Notes: a model not told the origin generated them from the sequence alone. Shown: positions 1 through 9,065, counted from the first letter of the stretch. The stretch is 64,000 nucleotides of DNA from Saccharopolyspora sp. NFXS83 (GCF_026241095.1 NZ_JAPFGB010000008.1:1-64000), one strand, 5' to 3'. A program made the numbers and translations.

Positions 1-95
1 GCGAGGACGGCTTTTTCCCTCGTGGCGGAGCCACTCGGGAAAAAGATCCCGCAGCGAGAGACCGGCTGAGGTTCCGCCACCCGACCACCCCAGCA
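1..95. repeat. Dispersed intergenic repeat, copy A (truncated by window edge)
   Basis: This non-coding stretch is nearly identical to 48930-49030 and related to 40650-40770 and 50910-50985. It contains the hairpin core GTGGCGGAGCCAC at about 23-35 and ends with GCTGAGGTTCCGCCACCCG at about 65-83. Its left end lies outside the window. It sits just downstream of the yebC stop codon, as the other copies sit near gene ends. Confidence 0.75.
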
Positions 96-117
96 GAACG
101 ACCGCCGGAGCAAAGAC

Positions 118-870
118 TCAAGCGTCGAGTTCCGCCATGACCTCGTCCGAGGCGTCGAAGTTCGCGTAGACGTTCTGCACGTCGTCGCAGTCCTCCAGCG
201 CGTCGATCAGCTTGAAGACCTTGCGCGCGCCCTCGACGTCGAGCGGGACGTTGACCGAGGCCAGGAAGCTGAGCTCCGAGGAGTCGTACTCGATCTCGGC
301 CGCCTGCACCGCTTTGCGCACCTCGACCAGGTCGGTCGGCTCGCACAGCACCTCGAAGCTCTCGCCGAGGTCGTTGACCTCTTCGGCACCGGCTTCCAGC
401 ACCGCGCCGAGCACGTCGTCCTCGGTCAGGCCGTTCTTCGGCACGATCAGCACGCCGCGCCGGGAGAACATGTAGGACACCGAACCGGCGTCGGCCATCG
501 ATCCGCCGTTGCGGGTCATCGCGGTGCGGACTTCGCCTGCCGCGCGGTTCTTGTTGTCGGTCAGGCACTCGACCAGCACGGCGACGCCGTTCGGTCCGTA
601 ACCCTCGTACATCAGGGTCTGCCAGTCGGCGCCGCCCGCCTCTTCACCGCCGCCGCGCTTGCGGGCCCGCTCGATGTTGTCGACCGGCACCGAGTTCTTG
701 CGCGCCTTCTGCATGGCGTCGTAGAGCGTCGGGTTGCCGTCCGGGTCTCCCCCGCCGGTGCGCGCCGCGACCTCCACGTTCTTGATCAGCTTCGCGAAGA
801 GCTTGCCGCGCTTGGCGTCGACGGCGGCCTTCTTGTGCTTGGTGGTCGCCCACTTGGAGTGGCCGCTCAT
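118..870 (-). CDS. YebC/PmpR family (TACO1-like) protein
   Basis: The 250-residue product begins with the family signature [15 protein letters not shown] and has the normal family length. Members were first described as DNA-binding regulators; more recent work links YebC/TACO1 proteins to translation through difficult (for example proline-rich) stretches on the ribosome. The ATG at 870 follows a GGAGG box by a few bases. It is the counterpart of mycobacterial Rv2603c, which lies beside pdxT and upstream of ruvC, so ruvC would be expected left of the window. It lies on the same strand as pdxT, about 45 bp downstream, and is probably co-transcribed with it. Confidence 0.93.
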   Translation of the reverse strand: MSGHSKWATTKHKKAAVDAKRGKLFAKLIKNVEVAARTGGGDPDGNPTLYDAMQKARKNSVPVDNIERARKRGGGEEAGGADWQTLMYEGYGPNGVAVLVECLTDNKNRAAGEVRTAMTRNGGSMADAGSVSYMFSRRGVLIVPKNGLTEDDVLGAVLEAGAEEVNDLGESFEVLCEPTDLVEVRKAVQAAEIEYDSSELSFLASVNVPLDVEGARKVFKLIDALEDCDDVQNVYANFDASDEVMAELDA

Positions 871-914
871 CTTTCCTCCGTCTTTCCACGCCGCGCCAGA
901 CGAGACCGAGGCCT

Positions 915-1574
915 TCAGCCTGCGCGAACGGTGTGCACGAAATGCCGGTGCACGCGCTCGTCGCCGCGGACCAGCTCCGGGTGGAAGCTGGTGGCGAGCA
1001 CGCGCCCCTGCTGAACCGCGACGATCCTACCGGCGGCGGGCTCGTCGCCTGATCCGCGCGGGGTGACCTCGGCGAGGACCTGGACTCCCGGGCCGATCCG
1101 CTCCACCCAGGGGGCGCGGATGAACACCGCGTGCACGGGCCCTGCCACGCCGGTGAAGTCGAGGTCGGCCTCGAACGAGTCGACCTGCCTGCCGAAGGCG
1201 TTGCGCCGCACGGTCATGTCCAACGCGCCGAGCGGGGTCACGCCCGCTTCCGCACCGCCGGGCACGTCGTCGGCGAGCAGCACCATGCCCGCGCACGAGC
1301 CGTAGGCGGGCAGGCCGGCCGCGAGGCGTTCCCGCAGCGGCTCGAACAGCTCGAAGGAGTGCAGCAACCGGCTCATGGTCGTCGACTCCCCGCCCGGCAG
1401 CACCACGCCGTGCAGGCCCGCGAGCTCCTCGGGCCTGCGCACCGGTTTGGCGACCGCGCCGCTGCGGTCGAGCGCGGCGAGGTGCTCGGCGACGCCCCCT
1501 TGCAACGCGAGGACGCCGATCACGGGTGCTGCGGTGGACACCCCTCGATTGTCGTGCACTGCTGCTCCGTTCAT
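915..1574 (-). CDS. pdxT: Pyridoxal 5'-phosphate synthase glutaminase subunit PdxT
   Basis: PdxT hydrolyses glutamine and passes ammonia to PdxS for ribose-5-phosphate-dependent PLP synthesis. The class-I amidotransferase features are visible: [12 protein letters not shown] near the N-terminus, the GGES loop, the nucleophile in YGSCAGM, and the SFHPEL His-Glu pair near the C-terminus. The ATG at 1574 overlaps the azlD stop codon as ATGA, which implies translational coupling to azlCD and decides this start. A GTG at 1541 would remove an 11-residue extension and match the usual family N-terminus, so it is a real alternative. The partner pdxS is not adjacent; it lies 1.7 kb away. Confidence 0.93.
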   Translation of the reverse strand: MNGAAVHDNRGVSTAAPVIGVLALQGGVAEHLAALDRSGAVAKPVRRPEELAGLHGVVLPGGESTTMSRLLHSFELFEPLRERLAAGLPAYGSCAGMVLLADDVPGGAEAGVTPLGALDMTVRRNAFGRQVDSFEADLDFTGVAGPVHAVFIRAPWVERIGPGVQVLAEVTPRGSGDEPAAGRIVAVQQGRVLATSFHPELVRGDERVHRHFVHTVRAG

Positions 1575-1879
1575 CCCACTCCGGCCAGCCGAAGCGCCGC
1601 CGTGACGGCGGCGGCGACCAGCACCACCAGTACGAACGGCGCCCCGCGGAACGCGAGCACGCCTGCGATCACGACGCCGCCGACCCTGGCGACGCCGGCG
1701 AATCCGCCCGCTTCCACCGCGGCGCCGGTGGCGACGAACGCGGCCAGCAGCACGGTCGCGGCGATGCCCAGCAGCCGCTCCCAGCGCTGCGAGATCGTGA
1801 TCCGCCTGCGCAGCAGCGGGCCGGCCAGCCGCAGTGCGTAGGTCCCGGCCGCCAGCACCAGCACGACGGCCGGGTTCAC
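1571..1879 (-). CDS. azlD: AzlD-type branched-chain amino acid exporter subunit
   Basis: This 102-residue hydrophobic protein has about four membrane segments and the AzlD features [11 protein letters not shown] near the start and a C-terminal run [16 protein letters not shown]. AzlD is the small partner of AzlC in a two-component exporter of branched-chain amino acids and some analogues. The GTG start at 1879 overlaps the azlC stop (GTGA) and is preceded by AGGAGG. The downstream end overlaps the pdxT start, so azlC, azlD and pdxT appear to form one coupled operon. Confidence 0.88.
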   Translation of the reverse strand: MNPAVVLVLAAGTYALRLAGPLLRRRITISQRWERLLGIAATVLLAAFVATGAAVEAGGFAGVARVGGVVIAGVLAFRGAPFVLVVLVAAAVTAALRLAGVG

Positions 1880-2580
1880 GACGCGACCTCCTGCTCCGGC
1901 GAGCGCCGCACGGGCAGCGCGAGGGCCACGCCGAGCAGCGCGACCATCACCGGCATCCCGTCGGGCAGCACGGGCGTGGTCACGAGCGCGAGCACCGCCC
2001 CGGCCAGCACCGCGCGCAGCGTCGGCGCGTCCCGCAGCGCGGGCACGAGCAGCGCGAGGATCGCGGCGGGCAGCGCCGCGTCCAGGCCGAGCGCGTTCGG
2101 GTCGCCGACCACCTTCCCCAGCAGGCCCCCGAGCAGCACCGACGGCACCCAGGTGACGTACAGCGCGGCTCCGGTGATCCAGTAGGCGCGGCGCCGCCGG
2201 TCGGGAGCGGTCTCGGCGAGGGCGAACGCGACGGCTTCGTCGACCATCAGGTGGCTGCCCAGCAGCCGTCGCCATCCGGAGCCGAGCAGGTCGCCCACGG
2301 CCAGCCCGTACGGGAAGTGCCGGGAGTTGAGCAGCAGGCCGCCCACCACCGCGGTCGCCGGTGCCGCGCCGCCGGTGAGCAGGCCGACGAGCATGAACTC
2401 GGACCCGCCCGCGAACACCACGGCGGCGGTGAACGTGATCAGCCAGACCGGCACTCCCTTGGTCACCGCGATGGCGCCCAGCGAGATGGCGACCACGGCG
2501 AGCGCCGGGATCAGCGCCGCCAGGTCCCTGATCAGCTTGTCCTTCCACAACGAACGCATCGTTCGCCATAACGACCTCAT
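1876..2580 (-). CDS. azlC: AzlC family branched-chain amino acid exporter
   Basis: The 234-residue membrane protein has the AzlC arrangement: N-terminal helix with [18 protein letters not shown], the VFAGGSEF segment (the family has AG..QF here), [13 protein letters not shown], and [11 protein letters not shown]. It forms an exporter with AzlD in the cytoplasmic membrane. Two candidate ATG codons lie at 2580 and 2559 and both encode the same MRSLW beginning, a short duplication at the N-terminus. The gene is divergent from an XRE-cupin regulator, the usual arrangement for azlCD, with inverted repeats in between. Confidence 0.88.
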   Translation of the reverse strand: MRSLWRTMRSLWKDKLIRDLAALIPALAVVAISLGAIAVTKGVPVWLITFTAAVVFAGGSEFMLVGLLTGGAAPATAVVGGLLLNSRHFPYGLAVGDLLGSGWRRLLGSHLMVDEAVAFALAETAPDRRRRAYWITGAALYVTWVPSVLLGGLLGKVVGDPNALGLDAALPAAILALLVPALRDAPTLRAVLAGAVLALVTTPVLPDGMPVMVALLGVALALPVRRSPEQEVAS

Positions 2581-2628
2581 GGTCCGATATACTGAACACC
2601 AGCCCGAGCGTTCGTCAAATCGAACGCT
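2551..2628. promoter_or_regulatory. Paired inverted repeats between azlC and the XRE-cupin gene
   Basis: Two palindromes share the half-site CGAACG. The first is CGAACG-CAT-CGTTCG at 2551-2565, inside the azlC start region. The second is AGCGTTCG-TCAAAT-CGAACGCT at 2607-2628 with perfect 8-bp arms. A TATACT hexamer at about 2588-2593 could be a -10 box for the rightward gene. The position between divergent genes suggests operators for the XRE-cupin repressor; this is inference. Confidence 0.5.
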
Positions 2629-2653
2629 GCGACCGATATGACGAACGGCAGTC

Positions 2654-3202
2654 ATGACCTCACCGCTGGAGATCATCTCCGCCGCGCTGCGCCGCGAGCG
2701 CACCCGCGTCGGACTGACGCTGTCCGAACTGGCCAAACGCGCCGGCGTGGCGAAATCCACGCTCTCCCAACTCGAATCGGGCTCCGGCAACCCCAGCGTG
2801 GAGACGCTGTGGGCGCTCGGAGTGGCACTGGGCGTGCCGTTCAGCAGGCTCGTCGAGGAGCGCGCTCCGCAGATCCGCGTCGTGCGCGCCGGCGAGACGA
2901 TGCTGATCCGCTCCGAGCACTCCCCCTTCGCCGCCGCGATGATCTCGGCGTGCCCCAGCGGAGCCCGCCGCGACCTGCACCTGATCGAGGCGCAGCCCGG
3001 CAACGCCCGCCGCGCCGAAGGGCACCTGCCGGGCACCGTGGAGCACCTGCTGATCACCGCGGGCCGACTCCGAGCCGGCCCGGAGGAGGCGCAGGTCGAG
3101 CTAGCGCCCGGCGACTACGCCTCCTTCGCGGGCGACGTCCCGCACACCTACGAGGCCCTCGAACCCGGTACGACGGCGGTCCTGCTCATGGAGCACGTGT
3201 GA
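2654..3202 (+). CDS. XRE family regulator with C-terminal cupin domain
   Basis: The 182-residue protein has an HTH_XRE domain at residues about 6-60, with recognition region AGVAKSTLSQLESGSGNPS, and a cupin fold from about residue 95 to the end (motif LAPGDYASFAGDVPHTYEAL). Such two-domain regulators sense a small ligand through the cupin and often control a neighbouring transporter. It is divergent from azlCD with shared palindromes in the 73-bp gap, so it probably controls azlCD and its own gene. The effector cannot be read from sequence; a branched-chain amino acid or analogue is plausible. Confidence 0.88.
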   Translation: MTSPLEIISAALRRERTRVGLTLSELAKRAGVAKSTLSQLESGSGNPSVETLWALGVALGVPFSRLVEERAPQIRVVRAGETMLIRSEHSPFAAAMISACPSGARRDLHLIEAQPGNARRAEGHLPGTVEHLLITAGRLRAGPEEAQVELAPGDYASFAGDVPHTYEALEPGTTAVLLMEHV

Positions 3203-3235
3203 CCGCTCGCCGAGCGAACCCGTGATCGGACCACC

Positions 3236-4141
3236 TCACCAGCCGCGCTGGGCGTAGCGCTGGTCCGCCGGGAGCGATTCGACGTTGAGGCCGACCATGG
3301 CCTCGCCCAGACCGCGGGAGACCTTCGCGATGACGTCCGGGTCGTCGTAGAAGGTGGTGGCCTTCACGATCGCCTCGGCGCGCTTGGCGGGGTCGCCGGA
3401 CTTGAAGATGCCGGAGCCGACGAACACGCCCTCGGCGCCGAGCTGGCGCATCATCGCCGCGTCCGCCGGGGTGGCCAGGCCTCCCGCGGTGAACAGCACG
3501 ACCGGCAGCTTCCCCGCCGCCGCGACCTCCTGGACCAGCGAGACCGGGGCGCGGAGCTCCTTGGCCGCCGCGTACAGCTCCTCGCCGTCGAGCCCGCTGA
3601 GCCGCCGGATCTCGGCGCGGATGGCGCGCATGTGCCGGGTCGCCTCGACGACGTTGCCGGTGCCCGCCTCCCCCTTGGAGCGGATCATCGCGGCGCCTTC
3701 GGCGATGCGGCGCAGCGCCTCGCCGAGGTTGGTGGCGCCGCAGACGAACGGCGCGGTGAACGCCCACTTGTCGATGTGCAGCGCCTCGTCGGCGGGGGTG
3801 AGCACCTCGGATTCGTCGATGTAGTCGACGCCGAGCGATTGCAGCACCTGGGCTTCGACGAAGTGCCCGATGCGCGCCTTGGCCATCACGGGGATGGAGA
3901 CCGCGTCGACGATGCCGTCGATCATGTCCGGGTCGGACATGCGGGCGACGCCGCCCTGGACGCGGATGTCGGCGGGCACCCGTTCGAGGGCCATCACGGC
4001 GACCGCCCCGGCGGCTTCGGCGATCTTCGCCTGCTCCGGGGTCACGACGTCCATGATCACCCCGCCTTTGAGCATCTCGGCCATGCCCCGTTTCACTCCG
4101 TCGGTGCCGGTGGCCTGCGCGGTGGCTGCGGTGTCGGTCAA
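3236..4141 (-). CDS. pdxS: Pyridoxal 5'-phosphate synthase lyase subunit PdxS
   Basis: PdxS condenses ribose 5-phosphate, glyceraldehyde 3-phosphate and ammonia from PdxT to make PLP in a 12-mer (beta-alpha)8 barrel. The 301-residue product carries the catalytic lysines in VMAKARIGH and RSKGEAGTG and the aspartate in [11 protein letters not shown] place the start at the TTG at 4141 because GGGAAGG precedes it and family similarity starts just after. The upstream region contains three copies of a PdxR-like box, so it is probably regulated separately from pdxT. Confidence 0.95.
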   Translation of the reverse strand: MTDTAATAQATGTDGVKRGMAEMLKGGVIMDVVTPEQAKIAEAAGAVAVMALERVPADIRVQGGVARMSDPDMIDGIVDAVSIPVMAKARIGHFVEAQVLQSLGVDYIDESEVLTPADEALHIDKWAFTAPFVCGATNLGEALRRIAEGAAMIRSKGEAGTGNVVEATRHMRAIRAEIRRLSGLDGEELYAAAKELRAPVSLVQEVAAAGKLPVVLFTAGGLATPADAAMMRQLGAEGVFVGSGIFKSGDPAKRAEAIVKATTFYDDPDVIAKVSRGLGEAMVGLNVESLPADQRYAQRGW

Positions 4142-4210
4142 CGTCTGCCTTCCCTCGGGTCCGGTGCGGCGGCGGTAGCGCCGCGCGCACCGTCGACGGT
4201 AGGCGCGAAC

Positions 4211-4258
4211 TGGACCACTTCCACGGTCCACTCATCCGGTTTCCCAGTAGTCCACTTC
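4211..4258 (-). promoter_or_regulatory. Three PdxR-like (MocR-type) direct-repeat boxes before pdxS
   Basis: Read on the minus strand, the pdxS upstream region has GAAGTGGACTA (4258-4248), GAGTGGACC (4233-4225) and GAAGTGGTCCA (4221-4211). These resemble the AAAGTGGW(T)CTA motif reported for PdxR of Corynebacterium glutamicum, a MocR-type activator of pdxST. Boxes in direct orientation are typical of MocR regulators. No pdxR gene is in the window, so the regulator must be encoded elsewhere. Confidence 0.6.
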
Positions 4259-4354
4259 GCGTTCCGCCGAACATCGTCGGTGGTGAACGGCATTGCACAC
4301 GCCGTCACTCGGGTGTGTGATCGGTGACACACGACACCGTCCGAGGGGGCAGCG

Positions 4355-6424
4355 ATGGGCAGCAAGCAGAGCGTTCCGGGAGTGCAGGCCGCGCCCGCTC
4401 CCACCGATCCGGCGACGATCCGCAACGTCGTCCTGGTCGGCCCGTCGGCCGCGGGCAAGACCACGTTGGTGGAGGCGCTGCTGACCGCGACCGGCACCAT
4501 CCCGCGCAACGGTTCGGTCGTGGAGGGCACCACGGTGTGCGACCACGACAGCGCCGCCATCGAGCAGCAGCGTTCGGTCGCGCTCTCGGTGGCCCCGATG
4601 CGGCACGACGACCACAAGATCAACCTCATCGACACGCCCGGCTACGCCGATTTCGTCGGTGAGCTGCGCGCCGGTCTGCGCGCGGCCGACGCGGCGCTGT
4701 TCGTGGTGGCCGCCGCCGAAGGCGTGGACGCGGCCACCCGCGCCCTCTGGCACGAGTGCGCCCAGGTCGAGATGCCGCGCGCCGTGGTGCTGTCCCGGCT
4801 GGACCAGCACCGGGCTGATCCGGACGCCGCGCTGGAGTCCTGCCGGGAAGCGTTCGGGGCCGGTGTGCTGCCGCTGCACCTGCCGCTGCGCGGGGCGGAC
4901 GGCACCGCCACCGGCCTGGTCGGAGTGCTCACGGGCACCACTTCGGGCACGGGCTCACCCCGCCAGTGCGAGCGGGAGCGCGCCGAGCTCATCGAGGCGA
5001 TCATCGCCGAGAGCGAGGACGAGTCCTTGATGGACCGCTACGTCGAAGGCGAGCACATCGAGGAGGCGGTGCTGATCCGCGACCTGGAGACCGCGGTCTC
5101 CCGCGGCGGCCTGCACCCGGTGCTGCCGGTGTGCGCCGCCACCGAACTGGGCTTGCCGGAACTCCTCGACGGCTTGATCCGCGGTTTCCCGTCGCCGCTG
5201 GAACATCCGGTTCCGGAGTTCACCGACCCGCGCGGCCGGGATCCGCGCAGGCTGGGCCCGGACCCGGCGGGCCCGCTGGCCGCCGAGGTCGTGCACACCT
5301 CCGTCGACTCCTACGTGGGCCGGGTTTCGCTGGCCAGGGTCTTCTCCGGCACGTTGCTACCGGAGCGGGCGGTGCACGTGTCCGGGCACGGCATGGCCGA
5401 GCGCGGGCATCCGGACCACGACGAGGACGAGCGGGTCGCGCACCTGTACTCCCCGTTGGGCTCGGGCCTGCGGGAGGTGTCGCGGTGCGTGGCGGGCGAT
5501 CTGTGCGCGCTGACGAAGCTCGGCTCGGCCGAAACGGGCGACACGTTGTCCGATCCGGCGGCTCCGCTGCTGCTGTCACCGTGGCCGATGCCGGAGCCGC
5601 TGCTGCCGATCGCCGTCATCGCGCACAACCGCAGCGACGAGGAGGGGTTGGCGCGCAACCTGAACCGGCTCATCGCCGCCGATCCGAGCCTGCGCATGGA
5701 GAAGGATTCCGAAACGCACCAGCTGGTGCTGTGGTGCATGGGCGAGGCGCACGCCGACGTCGTGCTGCAACGCCTGCGCGAGGGCGGCGCGGAGGTCGAC
5801 ACCGAGCCGGTGCGGGTGGCGCTGCGCCAGACGTTCGGGCAGGCCGCGAAGGGCCACGGCAAGCACGTGAAGCAGTCCGGCGGCCACGGCCAGTACGCGG
5901 TGTGCGACATCGAGGTGGAGCCCGCGCCGCGCGGCACCGGCGTCGAGTTCGCGGACCGCGTGGTGGGCGGCGCCATCCCGAAGCAGTTCATCACGAGCGT
6001 CGAGAAGGGAGTCCGGGCGCAGGTGGAACGCGGCCTGGAGGACGGCATCCCGCTGGTGGACCTGAAGGTCACGCTGGTCGACGGGAAGGCGCACAGCGTG
6101 GACTCGTCGGACGCCGCGTTCCAGACCGCCGGGGCGCTCGCGCTGCGCGCCGCCGCCGAGCAGGCCGGGCTGGTGACGTTGGAGCCGATGGACGCGGTGG
6201 CGGTGTTCATCCCGGACGAGCACCTGGGCGTGGTCCTGGGCGATCTGTCCAGCCGACGCGGCAAGGTCGTCGGCACCGAACCGGACGAGGCGGGCTGGAC
6301 CGTGGTCCGCGCGCACGTCCCCTCCAGCGAACTGGTCCGCTACTCGATCAACATCCGCTCGCTCAGCTCCGGCAGCGCCACCTTCACCCGCCACTTCGAA
6401 CGCTACGACCCGATGTCCACCTGA
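4355..6424 (+). CDS. Elongation factor G-like GTPase (EF-G2 type)
   Basis: The 689-residue protein has the EF-G domain order: G domain with P-loop GPSAAGKT (residues 29-36) and DTPGYADF switch II, beta barrel domain II, and domains III-V ending with the SLSSGSATF segment. The guanine-specificity motif is altered: where EF-G has NKMD it reads SRLDQ. This and its length place it with the actinobacterial EF-G-like (FusA2) group rather than the housekeeping fusA, which lies in the str operon. The cellular role of this group is not settled. It is divergent from pdxS with a 213-bp gap. Confidence 0.85.
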   Translation: MGSKQSVPGVQAAPAPTDPATIRNVVLVGPSAAGKTTLVEALLTATGTIPRNGSVVEGTTVCDHDSAAIEQQRSVALSVAPMRHDDHKINLIDTPGYADFVGELRAGLRAADAALFVVAAAEGVDAATRALWHECAQVEMPRAVVLSRLDQHRADPDAALESCREAFGAGVLPLHLPLRGADGTATGLVGVLTGTTSGTGSPRQCERERAELIEAIIAESEDESLMDRYVEGEHIEEAVLIRDLETAVSRGGLHPVLPVCAATELGLPELLDGLIRGFPSPLEHPVPEFTDPRGRDPRRLGPDPAGPLAAEVVHTSVDSYVGRVSLARVFSGTLLPERAVHVSGHGMAERGHPDHDEDERVAHLYSPLGSGLREVSRCVAGDLCALTKLGSAETGDTLSDPAAPLLLSPWPMPEPLLPIAVIAHNRSDEEGLARNLNRLIAADPSLRMEKDSETHQLVLWCMGEAHADVVLQRLREGGAEVDTEPVRVALRQTFGQAAKGHGKHVKQSGGHGQYAVCDIEVEPAPRGTGVEFADRVVGGAIPKQFITSVEKGVRAQVERGLEDGIPLVDLKVTLVDGKAHSVDSSDAAFQTAGALALRAAAEQAGLVTLEPMDAVAVFIPDEHLGVVLGDLSSRRGKVVGTEPDEAGWTVVRAHVPSSELVRYSINIRSLSSGSATFTRHFERYDPMST

Positions 6425-6512
6425 CCGGGTGATGCGAACCGAATCGGACGCGGCCGGGCCGGTATCTCGATCACCCTGACCGGACCCGTCGTTCCAGTCC
6501 GCCGAGGTGCCG

Positions 6513-6905
6513 ATGTCCGCGCTCGAAGAGGTGCTGCACGGCATCGACCGCTGCCTGCACCGGATCGGCGACGCCAAGTCCGCGCTGGCCCGCGCGTTGG
6601 TGGCGCTGGAGGAGGCAGGAGCTCCGGGTGGACTCGGCGTGCTGCTCGGCTCCCGGGACCCCGAGGCCTAGCACGCGCTCGCCTCCGCCACCCGCGCGGC
6701 CGAGGACGTCGTGCTGCTCCACCAGGTGCTCGTCCGGCTCGAAACCCGCATCCTCGCGGGCCGGGCGGCGATGGCGGGCGGGACGCCCGCTCCGACAGGA
6801 GGACCACGAGCATCGGAGGCGGCCTCAGCACCTCGCCGGTCACCGGTACGTGCACGGGACGACTCAGGCAGGACGACCTTTCACACACACTTACCGAGGA
6901 CGGGC
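6513..6905 (+). pseudogene. Interrupted small helical protein, possible toxin N-terminal remnant
   Basis: An ATG at 6513 with GAGGTG five bases upstream opens a frame beginning MSALEEVLHGIDRCLHRIGD. A TAG at 6669-6671 stops it after 52 residues, yet the same frame continues as a similar-looking helical stretch (HALASATRAAEDVVLLHQVL) until it runs into the Imm1 gene. Short alpha-helical N-terminal regions of this type, upstream of Imm1 genes, occur in actinobacterial polymorphic toxins such as DddA-like deaminases (family knowledge, moderate certainty). No toxin catalytic domain is present. I read this as a decayed partner gene; a genuine 52-residue protein is the alternative. Confidence 0.45.
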
Positions 6906-7316
6906 ATGAGCCTCTCGATGAACGAGTCGATGATCCACCAGCGGGAACTGCTCGATCTTGAGCTGGACGACGCGACTGAGCTGATCGCGCAGATCCGGGA
7001 TGCCGATCGCAGGCGCGAGAACCCCGACGCCGGTCTTGCTTGGTTCGTCCAGTTCGGCCCGGACGCGCACGAAGGCCTGGTCGTCGGCATTCGCGGAACC
7101 GCCGGTGCGGTGCAGTGGTACAGCGCAACCGAACTGCTGCAGCCCGCGCACGGGACCAATTCCGCACCGGTGGACTACTTCACTGGTCCGACCGGCGATC
7201 ACTACCCGATCTCGCCGGGCGGGGAGATTCCGATCGAGAACGCGTTCGAAGTCCTGCGCGAATTCGCCGCGACTCACCGGCTACCGGGCTGCGTCGAATG
7301 GCGGGCGGACCTCTGA
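6906..7316 (+). CDS. Imm1 family immunity protein
   Basis: The 136-residue product resembles Imm1 immunity proteins: an LVVGIRG strand, VQWYSA, the segment DYFTGPTGDHYPISPGGEIP, a helix AFEVLREFAAT and the terminal LPGCVEWRADL. Imm1 proteins neutralise deaminase and other toxins of contact-dependent or secreted polymorphic systems by direct binding in the cytoplasm. The ATG at 6906 follows GAGGACGGGC; the ATG at 6918 is an alternative. No intact toxin gene is next to it, only the interrupted frame at 6513, so it appears to be an orphan immunity gene. Confidence 0.75.
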   Translation: MSLSMNESMIHQRELLDLELDDATELIAQIRDADRRRENPDAGLAWFVQFGPDAHEGLVVGIRGTAGAVQWYSATELLQPAHGTNSAPVDYFTGPTGDHYPISPGGEIPIENAFEVLREFAATHRLPGCVEWRADL

Positions 7317-7332
7317 GCTCGGGCCACGCGGC

Positions 7333-7731
7333 TCAGTCTTCGGCGGTGTCCTGCTCGGGTTCGGTCTCGGGTTCGGCAGCGACGGGCAGGGGCGGGGCTG
7401 CCGGCTGGACGTTGAGCTGGGTCTGCGGGTTGCGGGTGTAGGCGCGGGCCTGGTCCGGGGTGAGGTGGTCGGCGATCAGGCCCCACGGGACCTTGCCCCC
7501 GGAGGACGGGTAGCGCATCCACACCGCGTACTCGTCGGCTTCGGTGACCGGGAAGGTGACCGGCGGGACCGCGTCGGCGGCGGCCTCGGATTCGGTGCTG
7601 TCGACGTCCCACAGCGCGGTCTTGCGGAAGATCTCCACGGTTTCGGCGGGGACCGCCGAAGCGAGCGGGAACCAGTCGAACTGCCCGCCGGCCCACGCCC
7701 GGATGCGAACGTCGTAGCCCGTCGAACCCAC
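7333..7731 (-). CDS. Hypothetical protein, 132 residues
   Basis: I do not recognise a named family. The start is set at the GTG at 7731, which follows AGGAGG at a good distance. The sequence is soluble, with aromatic clusters (AGGQFDWFPLAS, YAVWMRYPSSGG) and a segment WGLIADHLTPDQARAY. The last 25 residues are a Pro/Ala/Glu-rich acidic tail. It is convergent with the Imm1 gene, 16 bp away, and lies downstream of the XRE-DUF397 pair on the same strand. The accessory setting suggests a regulatory or defence-related role, but nothing in it shows a function. Confidence 0.7.
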   Translation of the reverse strand: MGSTGYDVRIRAWAGGQFDWFPLASAVPAETVEIFRKTALWDVDSTESEAAADAVPPVTFPVTEADEYAVWMRYPSSGGKVPWGLIADHLTPDQARAYTRNPQTQLNVQPAAPPLPVAAEPETEPEQDTAED

Positions 7732-7809
7732 TGGATCACCCTCCTCGCGACCGCACACCTACCGCGACCAGCCTATCCAGCGCGATCCGCGCCTTTCCGC
7801 CCGCTCCGG

Positions 7810-8016
7810 TCAGAGCGAGCGAACGAACGCCGACCAGACGGCACTGTCGAAGAGCAGCGCCGGGCCTGCGGGGTTCTTGGAGTCACGAACGCCGACAACG
7901 CCCAGCCCTGGGGCGACCTCGACGCACTGTCCACCGTTGGGACCGCTATGGCTGCTCTTGCGCCAAGTCACGCCGACCAGGGCTGTAGCGCTGCGAACGT
8001 GGTGCCCACACCTCAT
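7810..8016 (-). CDS. DUF397 domain protein
   Basis: The 68-residue product has the DUF397 signature: WRKSSHSGPNGGQCVEVA, VGVRDSKNP and the terminal WSAFVRSL. These small proteins are abundant in actinomycetes and are usually coded beside an XRE regulator with a DUF5753 domain; some such pairs affect development or secondary metabolism and have been proposed to act like toxin-antitoxin modules. The ATG at 8016 overlaps the regulator's stop codon (ATGA) and is preceded by AGGAG, so the two are translationally coupled. Confidence 0.9.
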   Translation of the reverse strand: MRCGHHVRSATALVGVTWRKSSHSGPNGGQCVEVAPGLGVVGVRDSKNPAGPALLFDSAVWSAFVRSL

Positions 8017-8888
8017 GCGGCATCTCCTGCCAGTTCGACCAGCAATGCCTTCGAATCGTCCGGTGCTAGCGCCTTCTCGCGCAAGCATTCGAAATCGTTC
8101 TGGAAGCTTTCGATCTCGTCGGGGTCCTCCAGGAACAACCCGCCCCGCTGGTTCTCGACGTAGACGACTCCGACATCGTCGACGCGAGGAAAACCCAACC
8201 AGCTGAACGAACCGAGTTGGCCTCGGTGTGGTCCTGCGCTCAACGGCATCACCTGCAACACCGCCTGCCGATGTTCGGCGCTCGCGACCAAGTGGCGGAG
8301 TTGGTCACGCATCACGTCGCCGTCCCCCACCGCACGGTGAAGAACGGATTCATCGACGATCGCGTGCAGCGATAGCGCGCCCGACCCCCGACCGAGCGCC
8401 CCTTGTCGTTGCAGCCGCGCATCAACTTGATCCGTCAGCCCGACGGCACCTGCGCGATCGCCCGATCGAAGCAAGCCTTCAGCGTAAGCACGGGTTTGCA
8501 GGATGCCCGGGATGAAGCCGAGGTCCCACTCGCGGATCTCGCTTGCTCCCCATTCGAGTCCGATGTAGAGCGAGAACCACTCCGGGATGGCCTGGTTCCC
8601 GTCCCACCAGCCCTTCTCCTTTGCCACGTCGGCGAGTTGCAGGTACCAGCCGACCCGCTCCGCGGGCACGCCGAGGAACGGGAGGACGACTTCCAAGTCG
8701 GGGCCGCTGATGGCGTTGCGCATCGTTTCCATGTGACCGACCTTCGCCGGATTGCACCGCAGGCGGCGGGCCACGTCGGCCTGCTTGAGCCCGGCCGCTT
8801 CGCGGAGTCGGCGGAGCTCCTGCGCGAGCCAGCGCCGGCCGACGGTCGGGCTGATCGTCGGCGGCTCGGTGGAGTCGAAGTCGGCCAT
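8013..8888 (-). CDS. XRE regulator with DUF5753 domain
   Basis: The 291-residue protein has an HTH_XRE domain at about residues 18-75 (LREAAGLKQADVARRL) followed by a DUF5753 domain over about 100-285, with typical landmarks YIGLEWGASEIREWDLGFIPG, LQTRAYAE and GSFSWLGFP. This is the WhiJ-like regulator class of actinomycetes, always paired with DUF397 proteins. It overlaps the DUF397 gene downstream and is divergent from a 103-residue hypothetical gene at 9066, completing a three-gene locus like the whiJ-type clusters of Streptomyces. Confidence 0.9.
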   Translation of the reverse strand: MADFDSTEPPTISPTVGRRWLAQELRRLREAAGLKQADVARRLRCNPAKVGHMETMRNAISGPDLEVVLPFLGVPAERVGWYLQLADVAKEKGWWDGNQAIPEWFSLYIGLEWGASEIREWDLGFIPGILQTRAYAEGLLRSGDRAGAVGLTDQVDARLQRQGALGRGSGALSLHAIVDESVLHRAVGDGDVMRDQLRHLVASAEHRQAVLQVMPLSAGPHRGQLGSFSWLGFPRVDDVGVVYVENQRGGLFLEDPDEIESFQNDFECLREKALAPDDSKALLVELAGDAA

Positions 8889-9065
8889 GGCGGCCCCTCT
8901 CAGCTCGGCCGGGTGGCCACTCGGACAAGTGACTTCCGACGGACAGACCCGAAGGTGGGATTGATCGCAGGCGCTACCAAGTAGATCCTACAAATACCTT
9001 CCGTATTCAGTTAATCGCTCACAGTACTGATCCGCCCCGGCAACCCGATCACCAGGAGGTACCCC

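Noticed and set aside
6669-6671. TAG read-through joining the small protein to Imm1
   Set aside because: Imm1 has its own start and ribosome site at 6906, and the linking sequence is low-complexity; decay explains it better than recoding.
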